Below are positions 27,010 through 36,142 of a stretch of 53,481 nt of DNA, in pieces. The DNA lies in NCBI GenBank assembly GCA_944323425.1, contig CALUSL010000013.1:1-53481 (forward strand), in the 5' to 3' direction. The position numbers and the translations under genes were made by a program. The notes under the pieces were generated by a model, which was given only the letters and a program-made list of their open reading frames with translations, searched no databases and had not been told where the DNA came from. Source of the stretch: Candidatus Gastranaerophilales bacterium (GTDB lineage: Bacteria; Cyanobacteriota; Vampirovibrionia; Gastranaerophilales; Gastranaerophilaceae). Position 1 is the first letter of the stretch. Every line of letters starts with the position of its first letter.

Positions 27010-29034
27010 CTATAATTTCAGCCAGAGCGCATCATAAGGACGCAGACGTACAGAAAGTTTTTTGTTCTGCACTCGTGTTCTAATCATTTTATCAGAAAGC
27101 AGGTCCTTCATATATACATCTTTTGTTTTCTTACCGAAATCATCGTCAGTAAAGTTAATAACCGCACGCACTTTATCGTTCGACAAATTATTTATAACAA
27201 CAACCCTGTCGTTTCCGTACGCTCTCACATATGCAAAAATTTCAGGAGAATCGGTTTTTATTTCTGTAAAATCACCACGTGACATTACAGGATACTGTTT
27301 TCTGACTTTGATAAGTTTTTGTACACGTTCATAAACTTTATGATTATTCGAGGTACCGGGTTTTGCTGCATCATATAGTGTCTTCTTTTTGATTGGACCG
27401 CGGTTAATATCACGGCTATCAAAATAGCTAAGCATTTTTACTTTATTTTTCGGGTTTGATTTTTGTTTTTGTTCACGAATTTTAGCGCTTTTCTTTGCAT
27501 TAGCAAAATTATTCTGCGCACCGATTTCATCACCATAGTAAATTATCGGAACCCCCTTTAGAGATAGCAATATTGAAAATGCCATTCCTATTCTGTCCGG
27601 GTCATTATCAAGAAAGTTTGCCAGCCGTCCGCTTACGCCGTATCCTTTACGAAATGCTGCGCCCTTAGGAGCAAGTCCGTCAAACAAAAGTTCTCTGGTC
27701 TTTTCGTTCACCATCTCAAGAGTCAATTCATCATGAACCCTTAAGAATATAGCCCATGATGCCGAATCAGGGATTTTTGGAGTTTGCTTGTATGCTTTCC
27801 AAAAATACGAATTGTCCGCAGTCACAAGAGATGCCCATATTGCCGGCATATACGGAAAGTGATAAGCAATCTGTACTTCATCTGTACGCGTTATCGGTTT
27901 TTTCTGTCCTAAAATTTCGTGATCCACAGTTTTTTCAGTACCGAAATACGGCAATATCTGTTTCGGCTGTTGGCACGCCTCTGCCTGAATAACGGAACGC
28001 GGCGCAACCGTCTGCAAAAATGCACTTAATAGTTGAATAATCTGGTGAGTTTTGGGCAGATTTTCTGCTGTAGTTCCTTCCTCTTTTATAAAATAAGGAA
28101 TTGCATCCATTCTGAAAATATCAACACCTATATTTGCCCAGAATGCAATAGTTTCAAGCATATAATACAATACTTCCGGATTTTCCCAGTTTACATCAAG
28201 CTGGAACGGATAAAATGTATGGTAAACATAATAGTCTTTTCCTTTTATTGTGACTTTTCTATAGTGGTTGTTATTTATTTCCGGAAATATTAACCGACGC
28301 TTTGTTACAGTGCCGTCTTTTTCTTTATATTCAACCATATAGCCTTTTTTGTCATCTTTATACTGACGAAATTCCGGCATATCTTCTCTTGCAATAAAAT
28401 AGTGAAGCTTGTCTATATCACCCTTTTGAGCCTGCAAAAACCACTCATGCTGATCGGAAAAATGATTTAGAATTAAGTCAGCTTTTATCTTCAAACCACG
28501 TTTTCTAGCCTCTGCCATAAACTCTTTGAATTCAGTCATTCCGCCCAGATCCGCCCTTACATTTCTCGGATCTCTTACATCAAACCCGGAATCACCCATT
28601 GGAGAATCAGCAAACGGCAGTACATATATTGTTGTTACCCCGAGTTCTTTTAAATAGTCAAGCATTCCTATAAGTGTCTTAAAAGTCGCGGGTTTTCCGT
28701 TCTCGTCCACTCCGTATTGATCCGGATAAAACATATAGATGACTTCGTCTTTGTACCAGTCAGCCTGTCTGTTCAAATCTTCCTGAACAAGCCCTTCATC
28801 CCTTTCTGATTTGGCTTTTTCTACTATTTTTAAAATTTCCGAATATATAGGTTCAACCTGATCTTTTCCGTAAATATGAGCAATTGCTGATTTCATAGAT
28901 GTTTCTAACTTCTGAGGAACTATTACCTCTTCAGTATGTTTTTTAGAAACTGCACACAATGAACCAAGCGCGGTAAAGTTAAAAAAAGTAAAAAGCGCTA
29001 ATAGTAATGAAATTATTCTTTTTATCATAGTCAT
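27010..29034 (-). CDS. Exported GH13-family alpha-glucan/trehalose-type enzyme
   Basis: A 674-residue glycoside hydrolase family 13 protein with an N-terminal signal peptide (about residues 1-28), so it acts outside the cytoplasm. After a helical prefix (about 40-95) the (beta/alpha)8 barrel starts at IYMFYPDQYG. Catalytic signatures are present: ADLILNHFSDQH (region I, about 185-196), DIFRMDAIP with nucleophile D310, IQAEA with acid/base E352, and LRVHDEL with D435. A C-terminal beta domain ends the protein. The fold resembles trehalose synthase or oligosaccharide-cleaving members; the exact substrate is undetermined. It ends at the terminator shared with pheS. Confidence 0.85.
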   Translation of the reverse strand: MTMIKRIISLLLALFTFFNFTALGSLCAVSKKHTEEVIVPQKLETSMKSAIAHIYGKDQVEPIYSEILKIVEKAKSERDEGLVQEDLNRQADWYKDEVIYMFYPDQYGVDENGKPATFKTLIGMLDYLKELGVTTIYVLPFADSPMGDSGFDVRDPRNVRADLGGMTEFKEFMAEARKRGLKIKADLILNHFSDQHEWFLQAQKGDIDKLHYFIAREDMPEFRQYKDDKKGYMVEYKEKDGTVTKRRLIFPEINNNHYRKVTIKGKDYYVYHTFYPFQLDVNWENPEVLYYMLETIAFWANIGVDIFRMDAIPYFIKEEGTTAENLPKTHQIIQLLSAFLQTVAPRSVIQAEACQQPKQILPYFGTEKTVDHEILGQKKPITRTDEVQIAYHFPYMPAIWASLVTADNSYFWKAYKQTPKIPDSASWAIFLRVHDELTLEMVNEKTRELLFDGLAPKGAAFRKGYGVSGRLANFLDNDPDRIGMAFSILLSLKGVPIIYYGDEIGAQNNFANAKKSAKIREQKQKSNPKNKVKMLSYFDSRDINRGPIKKKTLYDAAKPGTSNNHKVYERVQKLIKVRKQYPVMSRGDFTEIKTDSPEIFAYVRAYGNDRVVVINNLSNDKVRAVINFTDDDFGKKTKDVYMKDLLSDKMIRTRVQNKKLSVRLRPYDALWLKL

Positions 29035-29231
29035 TAATCTTTCGTTAAAATTTACATAATGTATTATTGTTTACTACAAAATACGAAGTCAACAATTATT
29101 AACTTATTTGACAAAGATTTCAAAAGAATAGCCCGATTGGATATTTAAAGAATTAAGAAATGTAAAAACAATTTTCAATGCATGTTCAAAAAAAATTTGC
29201 CCAAACTTCATGCAAAAAAAGGGAGCTTTGT

Positions 29232-31613
29232 ATGCAAGTTCAAAAAATTTCACTTAATCAAATACAAAAAAATCACAACTCTACTTCAAATAAAACGGAC
29301 AAACCGGTCCTCACTACTTCAAATCCCAAAAATCTTTCCCCTGTTTATGCAAATCATATTATTGGATATATGTCGGAACGGAAAAACTTAAGTTTCAAGG
29401 GATTTGATTTTGAAAAAACAGTAGACACAAACTACTTTCAGCTGCCAAAAGGGGCAAAGCCTGATATTTTTCAAAAAGCAGCAGCTGAAAATCTATATTT
29501 AGGAAACGATGTAATAGTAACAGCACCAACTGGCACAGGAAAAACTGCTATTGCGCATTATATAATTACTAAAAATCTTGAAGAGGGAAAAAAGACTTTC
29601 TACACAACTCCTTTAAAAGCATTGAGCAATGAAAAGTTCAAAGATTTTCAACGCACCTACGGAAAAAACAACGTCGGGCTACTAACCGGCGATGTAAAAA
29701 TGAATATCAATGCTCCAATTGTCCTTATGACTACCGAAATCTATAGAAATATGGTTTTCGGAGACAATTTTAAAGACAAAAATGAAATGCTTAAAAACTT
29801 AAAAACAGTTGTATTTGATGAACTTCACTATCTTGGGGATGTGGACCGAGGCGGAATCTGGGAACAATCTATTATTCTCTCAGATCCAAAAACACAGTTG
29901 CTTTCGCTTTCTGCTACAGTGGGCAACAAAAATGATGTTGCCGCCTGGATGTCAGAAGTAAGACCACAGGGAAAATTGGAAATAGTAGCTCTAAAAAATC
30001 AAAATGATAAATACAAAGCAGACTCTACTGCCCCAAAACATACAGTACTTATCGATGTTCCGCCTGAAAACAGACATGTTGAACTGGATATTGACCACAT
30101 GAGAGTAGAAGGCAAGTCTCACGAATTTACACAAATATTTTCAAACTCTATTAATAATAAAAACAACAAGCCAAAAGAACTCACAGCAAACTATAACTCT
30201 ACGCCCTCAATGGATGCTTACGTAACAACCGTACAGAAGCTGAAAAATGAAGACAAATTACCCGCAATAATATTTATATTCAGCAAAAAAGGCTGCAACG
30301 CTGTTATGAAATATCTGACAGAATTCGGTCCGGAACTCACATCCGAAGAAGACAAGAAAGAAATAGCAGCAACAATTTCCAAATACAGAAGCAAAGGCAA
30401 ATATCTTGGTGAATCGCTAAATCTCAGAGCTCTCTCCAAAGGTTATGCAATGCATAATTCAGGACTTTTGCCAACCCAAAAAGAACTTATCGAAGAATTA
30501 TTCCAGAAAAAACTTATAAAAATGGTATTCGCAACAGAAACTTTATCTGCGGGTATCAATATGCCGGCACGCACAACCATAATTACGTCTGTAAGAAAAC
30601 CATCATCCACACCCGACTCCACAGACGGAAAGCGTTTTTTGACACCGAATGAATTTCATCAGATGGCAGGACGTGCGGGCAGAAGAGGAATAGATAAAAA
30701 GGGTTATTGCTATGCGATGAGTGTTAATGATGCTCAGCAGGAAAAATTTAGCGAACTCATAAGCGCCCCTAGCAACGACCTCAAAAGTGCATTCAGACCT
30801 GATTATTCATTTATTGCCGGCTACTACGACTTTACATCGGACGATGAATACATAAAACAGCTTTTTGAAAAATCTTTCTTTGCATACAACAGTGATAAAA
30901 ATACACAAAGCGTTAATACTGAACGGCTTTTAAAGCTCTTTAACACAAGAAAAGGTATTTTGAAAAAAACGAATTTTCTAAAAACTGATAATACATTGAC
31001 CCAGAAGGGTAAAATGCTCACAAAACTAAATGGATATGAACAAATTCCCATTGTAAATGCAATTTATGATAAAACCCTTCAAAACTTTAATGCAATAGAA
31101 TTGGCTTCCATTGCCGCTGCGTTTGCCAATATAGAACCCAAAGCTACAGAACAGGAAGAAAGCAAAAAAGAACGCCAGAGTGCTGTATTTAAAAGTAAAA
31201 ATAATAAGCTGGAAAAATATATAAACGAGTTTGAAAAAACGCTTCTGGATTATAACGGTTCAATGAAAAAACTAGATAAAAAATTTAAAAAATGTGCTAT
31301 TAACAAAGATGCAATAACTCATGTCTATGAATGGGCAGAGTCAAATTCCATATACAAAGATTCACGGGAAAACTGGAACAGACTCTATTTTGGTTCTTCG
31401 AGAGACACCATAAGAGACGAAGGCTCTATGTTTAAAGAAATTACAATGACAGCTGACCTCCTGAGACAGATGTGTGAAATTGCAAAAACCGGCGAAGAAA
31501 CATCAAAATCTAAAGACGATATTTTGTATTATAAAAAACTCCAGAACACATTGAAGGAAGCTGAAAAACTAATAAGCAAAGAACCGATTATTGATCCTCT
31601 GGCAGTAAAATAA
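29232..31613 (+). CDS. Ski2-like superfamily 2 helicase with a disordered N-terminal extension
   Basis: The 793 residues start at the ATG at 29232, with GGGAG 6 bases upstream; an upstream ATG at 29178 has no such site. The first 60 residues are Asn/Ser/Lys-rich and end in NLSFKG. Motifs follow: TAPTGTGKTAIAHY (Walker A), FDELHYLGD (DExH), LSLSATVGN, FATETLSAGINMP and HQMAGRAGRRG (motif VI). A C-terminal helical region (about 520-793) resembles Ski2/Mtr4-type accessory domains. It is probably an RNA helicase in RNA decay or processing; the substrate is inferred only from the family. Confidence 0.85.
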   Translation: MQVQKISLNQIQKNHNSTSNKTDKPVLTTSNPKNLSPVYANHIIGYMSERKNLSFKGFDFEKTVDTNYFQLPKGAKPDIFQKAAAENLYLGNDVIVTAPTGTGKTAIAHYIITKNLEEGKKTFYTTPLKALSNEKFKDFQRTYGKNNVGLLTGDVKMNINAPIVLMTTEIYRNMVFGDNFKDKNEMLKNLKTVVFDELHYLGDVDRGGIWEQSIILSDPKTQLLSLSATVGNKNDVAAWMSEVRPQGKLEIVALKNQNDKYKADSTAPKHTVLIDVPPENRHVELDIDHMRVEGKSHEFTQIFSNSINNKNNKPKELTANYNSTPSMDAYVTTVQKLKNEDKLPAIIFIFSKKGCNAVMKYLTEFGPELTSEEDKKEIAATISKYRSKGKYLGESLNLRALSKGYAMHNSGLLPTQKELIEELFQKKLIKMVFATETLSAGINMPARTTIITSVRKPSSTPDSTDGKRFLTPNEFHQMAGRAGRRGIDKKGYCYAMSVNDAQQEKFSELISAPSNDLKSAFRPDYSFIAGYYDFTSDDEYIKQLFEKSFFAYNSDKNTQSVNTERLLKLFNTRKGILKKTNFLKTDNTLTQKGKMLTKLNGYEQIPIVNAIYDKTLQNFNAIELASIAAAFANIEPKATEQEESKKERQSAVFKSKNNKLEKYINEFEKTLLDYNGSMKKLDKKFKKCAINKDAITHVYEWAESNSIYKDSRENWNRLYFGSSRDTIRDEGSMFKEITMTADLLRQMCEIAKTGEETSKSKDDILYYKKLQNTLKEAEKLISKEPIIDPLAVK

Positions 31614-31656
31614 ACCTAAAAAATGATTTACGCTAAAAGAAAAGTTACTATTTATA

Positions 31657-33522
31657 TTAGTTCTGACTTTTATCGTTTTCTTCTGCCTCTGCCTGTTCTT
31701 TTGCATCCACAAAAGGGGTTTCTTTGTGCATAGTAATTCTGGAAATTCTTCTGCCGTCAACCTCCAGCACTTTATATGTAATATTTTTGTCTTCAATTAC
31801 ATCATTAACTTCTGGTTCTCTTCCCAACAGCCCGAATACATATCCGCCTATTGTTTGGAAATCTTCATTTGGTATATCGAGATCAAAACGCTCATTTATA
31901 TCTTCAATATCCATTTTGCAGGAGACATTTAGTGTATTGTCGTCTATTCTCAATACTTCCGGTGAATCAACTTTGTCAAATTCATCATAAATTTCTCCGA
32001 CAATCTCTTCAAGAATATCCTCGATAGTAATAATACCTGCAATACCGCCATGTTCGTCAACAACAGCCGCTATCTGATTTTTTGATGATGTAAAATCGCT
32101 TAACAGGTCGCTTATGAACTTGTTTTCAGGTACTATGAGTATTTCTCTGGCAAGAGTCTCTATGGAAAAATTTTCATCAATATTATTGTTTTTAATAACT
32201 TTCAGTACATCTTTTGCGTTAATAACACCGATAATATTATCAACATTGTCTTTATATATCGGAATTCTTGTATGACCTGAATTTATAATCAAATCAGCAA
32301 GCGTATTAATATTTTCTTCAGAATTGATTAAAAATATTTCAGTTCTCGGCACCATAATTTCTTTTACAACAGTATTCGCAAAACTAAAGAAATTAGAAAG
32401 CATAGTAGCTTCATGTGCATCAATTGTGCCTATGTTTTTTCCTTCTGTTATAAGTTTTTCGAATTTTTCTTCCCAGTTATCCTCTGCATCATGTGCCTGA
32501 AGTTCAATAGTGATATGGTTTATATTTTTAATTCTTTTTTTCAGTTTTCTTTCCAGCATATCAGCAATATCATCAGCATCCTTCATTTGAGTTTCTGGAT
32601 CAACTTCAATCGTCATATTGATAACCAGACCTGATGAACCGAGATCCATTGTTTTTAGCTCAACAACACTGGAAATACCGTGAATATTCTCTGCTATCAT
32701 CCTGATTGTTTCTTCGACTCTGGGTTCTGCAGATTGTACGGTCAAAGAATTTACATTATGTTTTAACAAATAAATAGCAAGTATGAGAAGTATAAAACCG
32801 ATTATGATAGAGGCTATACCATCCGGTACATGTACAAGCTGGGGCGGCATGAGAAATTTAGAGATAGTAAGAGCAATAAATGCAACAATAACACCGGTTA
32901 AAGCAGCGACATCTTCATACCATACGAATCTTGTTGTCGGACTTTTAACTTTTCTGATATATTTCAAAGACTGTACAAACTGTTTGAAAATATTTTTTTC
33001 TGTTATCTGCATTTCAGCAAGAACTGCTCTTGAGGCACTTGCCACGGCCCATGATTCAAATAAAATTGTAAATATCAGAGCTATTGCCATATAGGGATAA
33101 TTGTTCAACAAATCACTGTGATCATGATTATTGAAAAATTTATCAAAACCGCTATAGAAAGCAATGAAAGTACCACCGAGCATTAATATCGATGCAAACA
33201 TTGCCCAGACATTTGCTTCCAGCCCATATCCGAATGGGTGTTCATTGTCAGCCGGTCTTGAACCTCTTTTTATTCCGACCATAAGACAAATACTGTTAAA
33301 AGAATCCACACCGGAGTGAATAGCTTCAGACAGCATAGCCGAACTGGAAGAAAATAAAAAGCAGATGAATTTAACCGCAGCAATACCGATATTCGCAATA
33401 AATGCTCTTATTACCGCACTTATTCTGGTTTTTTCATCTTCTTGTTCGTCTGTGTTTTTCTCTATTGAAACTGATATTTTTTTATTGTCTATAATTTCCG
33501 TATTACGCGTGTCTGATGACAT
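31657..33522 (-). CDS. CDF cation-efflux transporter fused to CBS-pair and CorC/HlyC domains
   Basis: The 621 residues form two recognisable halves. Residues about 35-345 are a cation diffusion facilitator with five or six membrane helices, a metal-site segment SEAIHSGVDS (H69, D73) with a second in WYEDVAALTG, and the cytoplasmic fold ending about 345. Residues about 365-600 correspond to the cytoplasmic part of CorC/HlyC/CNNM proteins: KEIMVPRTE opening a CBS pair (390-510, VVDEHGGIAGIITIEDILEE), then the CorC domain with FQTIGGYVFGLLGREP. The DUF21/CNNM membrane domain normally found with CorC is replaced by the CDF transporter. A nucleotide-gated divalent metal exporter is the natural inference. 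Confidence 0.88.
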   Translation of the reverse strand: MSSDTRNTEIIDNKKISVSIEKNTDEQEDEKTRISAVIRAFIANIGIAAVKFICFLFSSSSAMLSEAIHSGVDSFNSICLMVGIKRGSRPADNEHPFGYGLEANVWAMFASILMLGGTFIAFYSGFDKFFNNHDHSDLLNNYPYMAIALIFTILFESWAVASASRAVLAEMQITEKNIFKQFVQSLKYIRKVKSPTTRFVWYEDVAALTGVIVAFIALTISKFLMPPQLVHVPDGIASIIIGFILLILAIYLLKHNVNSLTVQSAEPRVEETIRMIAENIHGISSVVELKTMDLGSSGLVINMTIEVDPETQMKDADDIADMLERKLKKRIKNINHITIELQAHDAEDNWEEKFEKLITEGKNIGTIDAHEATMLSNFFSFANTVVKEIMVPRTEIFLINSEENINTLADLIINSGHTRIPIYKDNVDNIIGVINAKDVLKVIKNNNIDENFSIETLAREILIVPENKFISDLLSDFTSSKNQIAAVVDEHGGIAGIITIEDILEEIVGEIYDEFDKVDSPEVLRIDDNTLNVSCKMDIEDINERFDLDIPNEDFQTIGGYVFGLLGREPEVNDVIEDKNITYKVLEVDGRRISRITMHKETPFVDAKEQAEAEENDKSQN

Positions 33523-33638
33523 TTTTAACCTTTACTTTATTAACCTTATATATATAATACCTAAAGGTTAATTTATATGCAATGAATATTTTGTGTTATA
33601 CGCCAAATGACGGGTATTTTGGAATAAAAATTGTATTA

Positions 33639-33667
33639 TGTACAATTTATAATTTTGTTGTTATAAT
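33639..33667 (+). promoter_or_regulatory. Candidate sigma-70 promoter of the 50-codon gene
   Basis: TGTACA (33639-33644) and a perfect TATAAT (33662-33667) are separated by 17 bases. The predicted start, near 33674, leaves a leader of about 20 bases before the ATG at 33694. Confidence 0.5.
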
Positions 33668-33693
33668 AATGCTCTGATTCGGAGGGTAATTGA

Positions 33694-33846
33694 ATGAAAA
33701 TAGCAGCTGTTAGTTCCTTTTGTAATAATTTATTCAAAAAATCTCTTTTTAAACGTAATGAATCCGCAGGATTTTCTGGAACGCTAAAATCTTCACCTTT
33801 AAAGGAATTAAGAGGTGACGTTTTTGAAATACGGACAAAAAATTGA
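33694..33846 (+). CDS. Small protein of 50 residues, unknown function
   Basis: ATG at 33694 is preceded by GGAGGG at a good distance and by a promoter-like TGTACA-17-TATAAT. The product begins MKIAAVSSFCNNLFKKSLFK and ends EIRTKN, is basic, has no membrane helix and contains SAGFSG in the middle. No family was recognised. It falls below the common 60-codon cut-off. The independent signals (promoter, ribosome site, open frame) favour a real gene or the intact front part of an older one. It is 147 bases upstream of the HD-GYP gene on the same strand. Confidence 0.5.
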   Translation: MKIAAVSSFCNNLFKKSLFKRNESAGFSGTLKSSPLKELRGDVFEIRTKN

Positions 33847-33993
33847 ATTTATCTATAGTGTCTGAAGTATTTTAATTGCAGAAAAATTAATATATAATAA
33901 ACTCAACCTTTAACTTTTGTAAATTTTATGACTTTTTCTATAAAGTTTTTGGAAGAAAAAGCCGTATAAAAAAGAGTAAAATGGTATAGAGTT

Positions 33994-35127
33994 ATGAACG
34001 AGTTTACATTAACAGAAGACGATACATTTGTAAAAAGCTTAGGCGAAATATTACAAATTGATCCAAAAGTAGAAAAACATACGATTCTCCTCGTTGATGA
34101 CGAGGTCAACAATCTTCAGCTTCTCAGACGTACGCTGCGGCACGATTATAATATTATGACTGCGAGCAACGGCAAAGAAGCTCTGGAAATAGTCGAGCAT
34201 CACGGCAAAGAAATTTCGCTTATTGTAAGCGATCAGAAAATGCCTGAAATGCAGGGGACTGAATTTTTAAAACAGGTGTCAAATGAATATCCTGATATAA
34301 TCAAAATTCTTCTCACCGGGCATCTTGATGTTGATGCTATTGTTGACTCAATCAATGACTGTCATTTATACCAGTATATAGTAAAGCCATTTGATCCAGA
34401 AGTTCTTAAAATGACTATAGATGGCGGTATTCAGAAATACAACCTTTTGAATAATAAAACAGTTATATTAAAAGATCTCCGTGAACTCTTCTATAAAACA
34501 ATAAAACTTATTGCCGCTGCACTTGACGCTAAAGACCCCTACACACACGGACATTCAATGAGAGTCACGATGTATTCGATGATTCTTGCAAAAAAATTAA
34601 ATCTTGACGATACTATGCTTGAAGAAATCGAAACCGCCGGTCTTTTACACGATATTGGAAAAATTGGTATACCGCAGCGAATTTTGTGTAAACCTGGCAA
34701 ACTTACAGACGAAGAGTTTGAAGTGATGAAATCACACCCTGAGCAAGGTGAAAAGATGCTCAAGGATATCAAAAAACTGACATTGATTTCAAACTGGCTG
34801 AGAACCCATCATGAAAAATGGGATGGTACAGGCTATCCTAACGGAATGAAAGGCGAAGAGATACCTCTTTCCGGACGTATAATTGCTCTTGCTGATACAT
34901 ATGACGCAATGACATCCGACAGACCATACCGTCAGGCATTGAGTCATGAGGTCGCAATTGAAGAAATAAAAAGATGCGCTGGTACTCAGTTTGACCCTGT
35001 TCTTGCTCAATTATTTGTTGACAATCAGGAAGAAATAAAAGCCGCAAAAGAAAATCCTGAAGAATATTACGACAAGTACAGCTACTTATTGAAAATAATC
35101 AAGCAAACATCCGAAAATCAGGAATAA
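33994..35127 (+). CDS. Response regulator with HD-GYP cyclic-di-GMP phosphodiesterase domain
   Basis: The 377-residue protein has a receiver domain (about 28-150) with the acidic pair in LLVDDEVNN and acceptor D in IVSDQKMPEMQG. The HD-GYP domain (about 165-350) contains LLHDIGKIGIP (HD), HHEKWDGTGYPNG (the GYP loop) and LADTYDAMTSDRPYR. This architecture (RpfG type) hydrolyses c-di-GMP to pGpG or GMP when phosphorylated, affecting motility and biofilm. The cognate kinase is not adjacent; the CheA-REC 13 kb away is one possibility. The 3' end overlaps the convergent UbiA gene by 42 bases. Confidence 0.92.
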   Translation: MNEFTLTEDDTFVKSLGEILQIDPKVEKHTILLVDDEVNNLQLLRRTLRHDYNIMTASNGKEALEIVEHHGKEISLIVSDQKMPEMQGTEFLKQVSNEYPDIIKILLTGHLDVDAIVDSINDCHLYQYIVKPFDPEVLKMTIDGGIQKYNLLNNKTVILKDLRELFYKTIKLIAAALDAKDPYTHGHSMRVTMYSMILAKKLNLDDTMLEEIETAGLLHDIGKIGIPQRILCKPGKLTDEEFEVMKSHPEQGEKMLKDIKKLTLISNWLRTHHEKWDGTGYPNGMKGEEIPLSGRIIALADTYDAMTSDRPYRQALSHEVAIEEIKRCAGTQFDPVLAQLFVDNQEEIKAAKENPEEYYDKYSYLLKIIKQTSENQE

Positions 35128-35991
35128 AGCAAATATAACAGGCAAAGACTGTGCTTTAGCGAATACGTCCATAAATTCTTCTTCTGTGGCAGGTTCTTTG
35201 TCTATATATTGTTGTACTGTTTTACAGAGTTTTAATGCCCAGTAAAGCGTTATACACACTATTATATATGCAACTGGTATCAGCTTTATTGCAACCAGTG
35301 CAAAAATATAAAAATATGCGGTAAATATCATAAAAATTAACAGATTATAAGCGTTTTCTTTGGTTTTAGAAAGAGTGCACAATGTTCTCTTACAGTCAAC
35401 TCTATCATAGTTGAAGTCCATAAAGGAATGGATATATAACAGTGTAATAGTCATTATCGCAAAAGGAACCGACAAAAGCATTAAAACAGTCGAAAAAGTT
35501 CCTGTCATTACATAATATACACCGCAAAAAAGTAACGGAGAAAAGACACTTCCTATTATCAATTCTCCAAAGCCGTAATAGCTGGAACGAGGATAGACAA
35601 GGCACATAACACCGGTTATTGCCATAATAATGATAATGGGAAGTTTATATAAATATATAAATAGACATCCAATAGAAATTGCTATTAAGAAATATATAAT
35701 AACTGCATATAAAACATTCCTCTCTGTAGTTTTATTTTCAATAAGATACAAACATTTTCCCTTTTGCAGCGGAATATTTTTGCCTTTTTTTAGATACCTT
35801 TTATAGTCCAGATAATCATCAAATAAATTTCCGCCAAGATGCGCTGACATTACCCCGACAAGCGCAATAATGCCATATATTACGTCTCCTCCATGAAAAA
35901 TTCCGTATGTGAATGGTATTAACCAGGCAGTAATAGACATAGGAAGAGAATATGCCCGTGCGCAGTTTAACCAGAATAGTATTTTTTTCAT
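35086..35991 (-). CDS. UbiA-family membrane prenyltransferase
   Basis: About 301 residues if started at MKKILFWLNCARAYSLP (35991); an upstream ATG at 36045 adds 18 residues, and neither start has a strong ribosome site. It has eight or nine hydrophobic helices. The two aspartate-rich prenyl-diphosphate/Mg sites are in GGNLFDDYLDYKR and FMDFNYDRVDCKRTL. The N-terminal ARAYSLPMSITAWLIP resembles MenA-type (1,4-dihydroxy-2-naphthoate) prenyltransferases, where RPYSLP-x-S is common, but the aromatic substrate cannot be fixed. No other quinone gene is nearby. It overlaps the HD-GYP gene tail to tail. Confidence 0.75.
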   Translation of the reverse strand: MKKILFWLNCARAYSLPMSITAWLIPFTYGIFHGGDVIYGIIALVGVMSAHLGGNLFDDYLDYKRYLKKGKNIPLQKGKCLYLIENKTTERNVLYAVIIYFLIAISIGCLFIYLYKLPIIIIMAITGVMCLVYPRSSYYGFGELIIGSVFSPLLFCGVYYVMTGTFSTVLMLLSVPFAIMTITLLYIHSFMDFNYDRVDCKRTLCTLSKTKENAYNLLIFMIFTAYFYIFALVAIKLIPVAYIIVCITLYWALKLCKTVQQYIDKEPATEEEFMDVFAKAQSLPVIFALFLIFGCLLDYFQ

Positions 35992-36142
35992 AAGTAATAA
36001 AATACCACAAAAGCATTTTGTTAACATTTGTAAAATATTTGACATAACACTAACAAAAAATTTTCTGGACGGATTTCTAATAAACAGTAAACTCCTCTAT
36101 AAACTCCGTAATACTAATTCTATCCATCTCGGCTCTAGTATT

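Noticed and set aside
29178-29231. Upstream ATG for the helicase
   Set aside because: No ribosome site, whereas the ATG at 29232 has GGGAG at ideal spacing.
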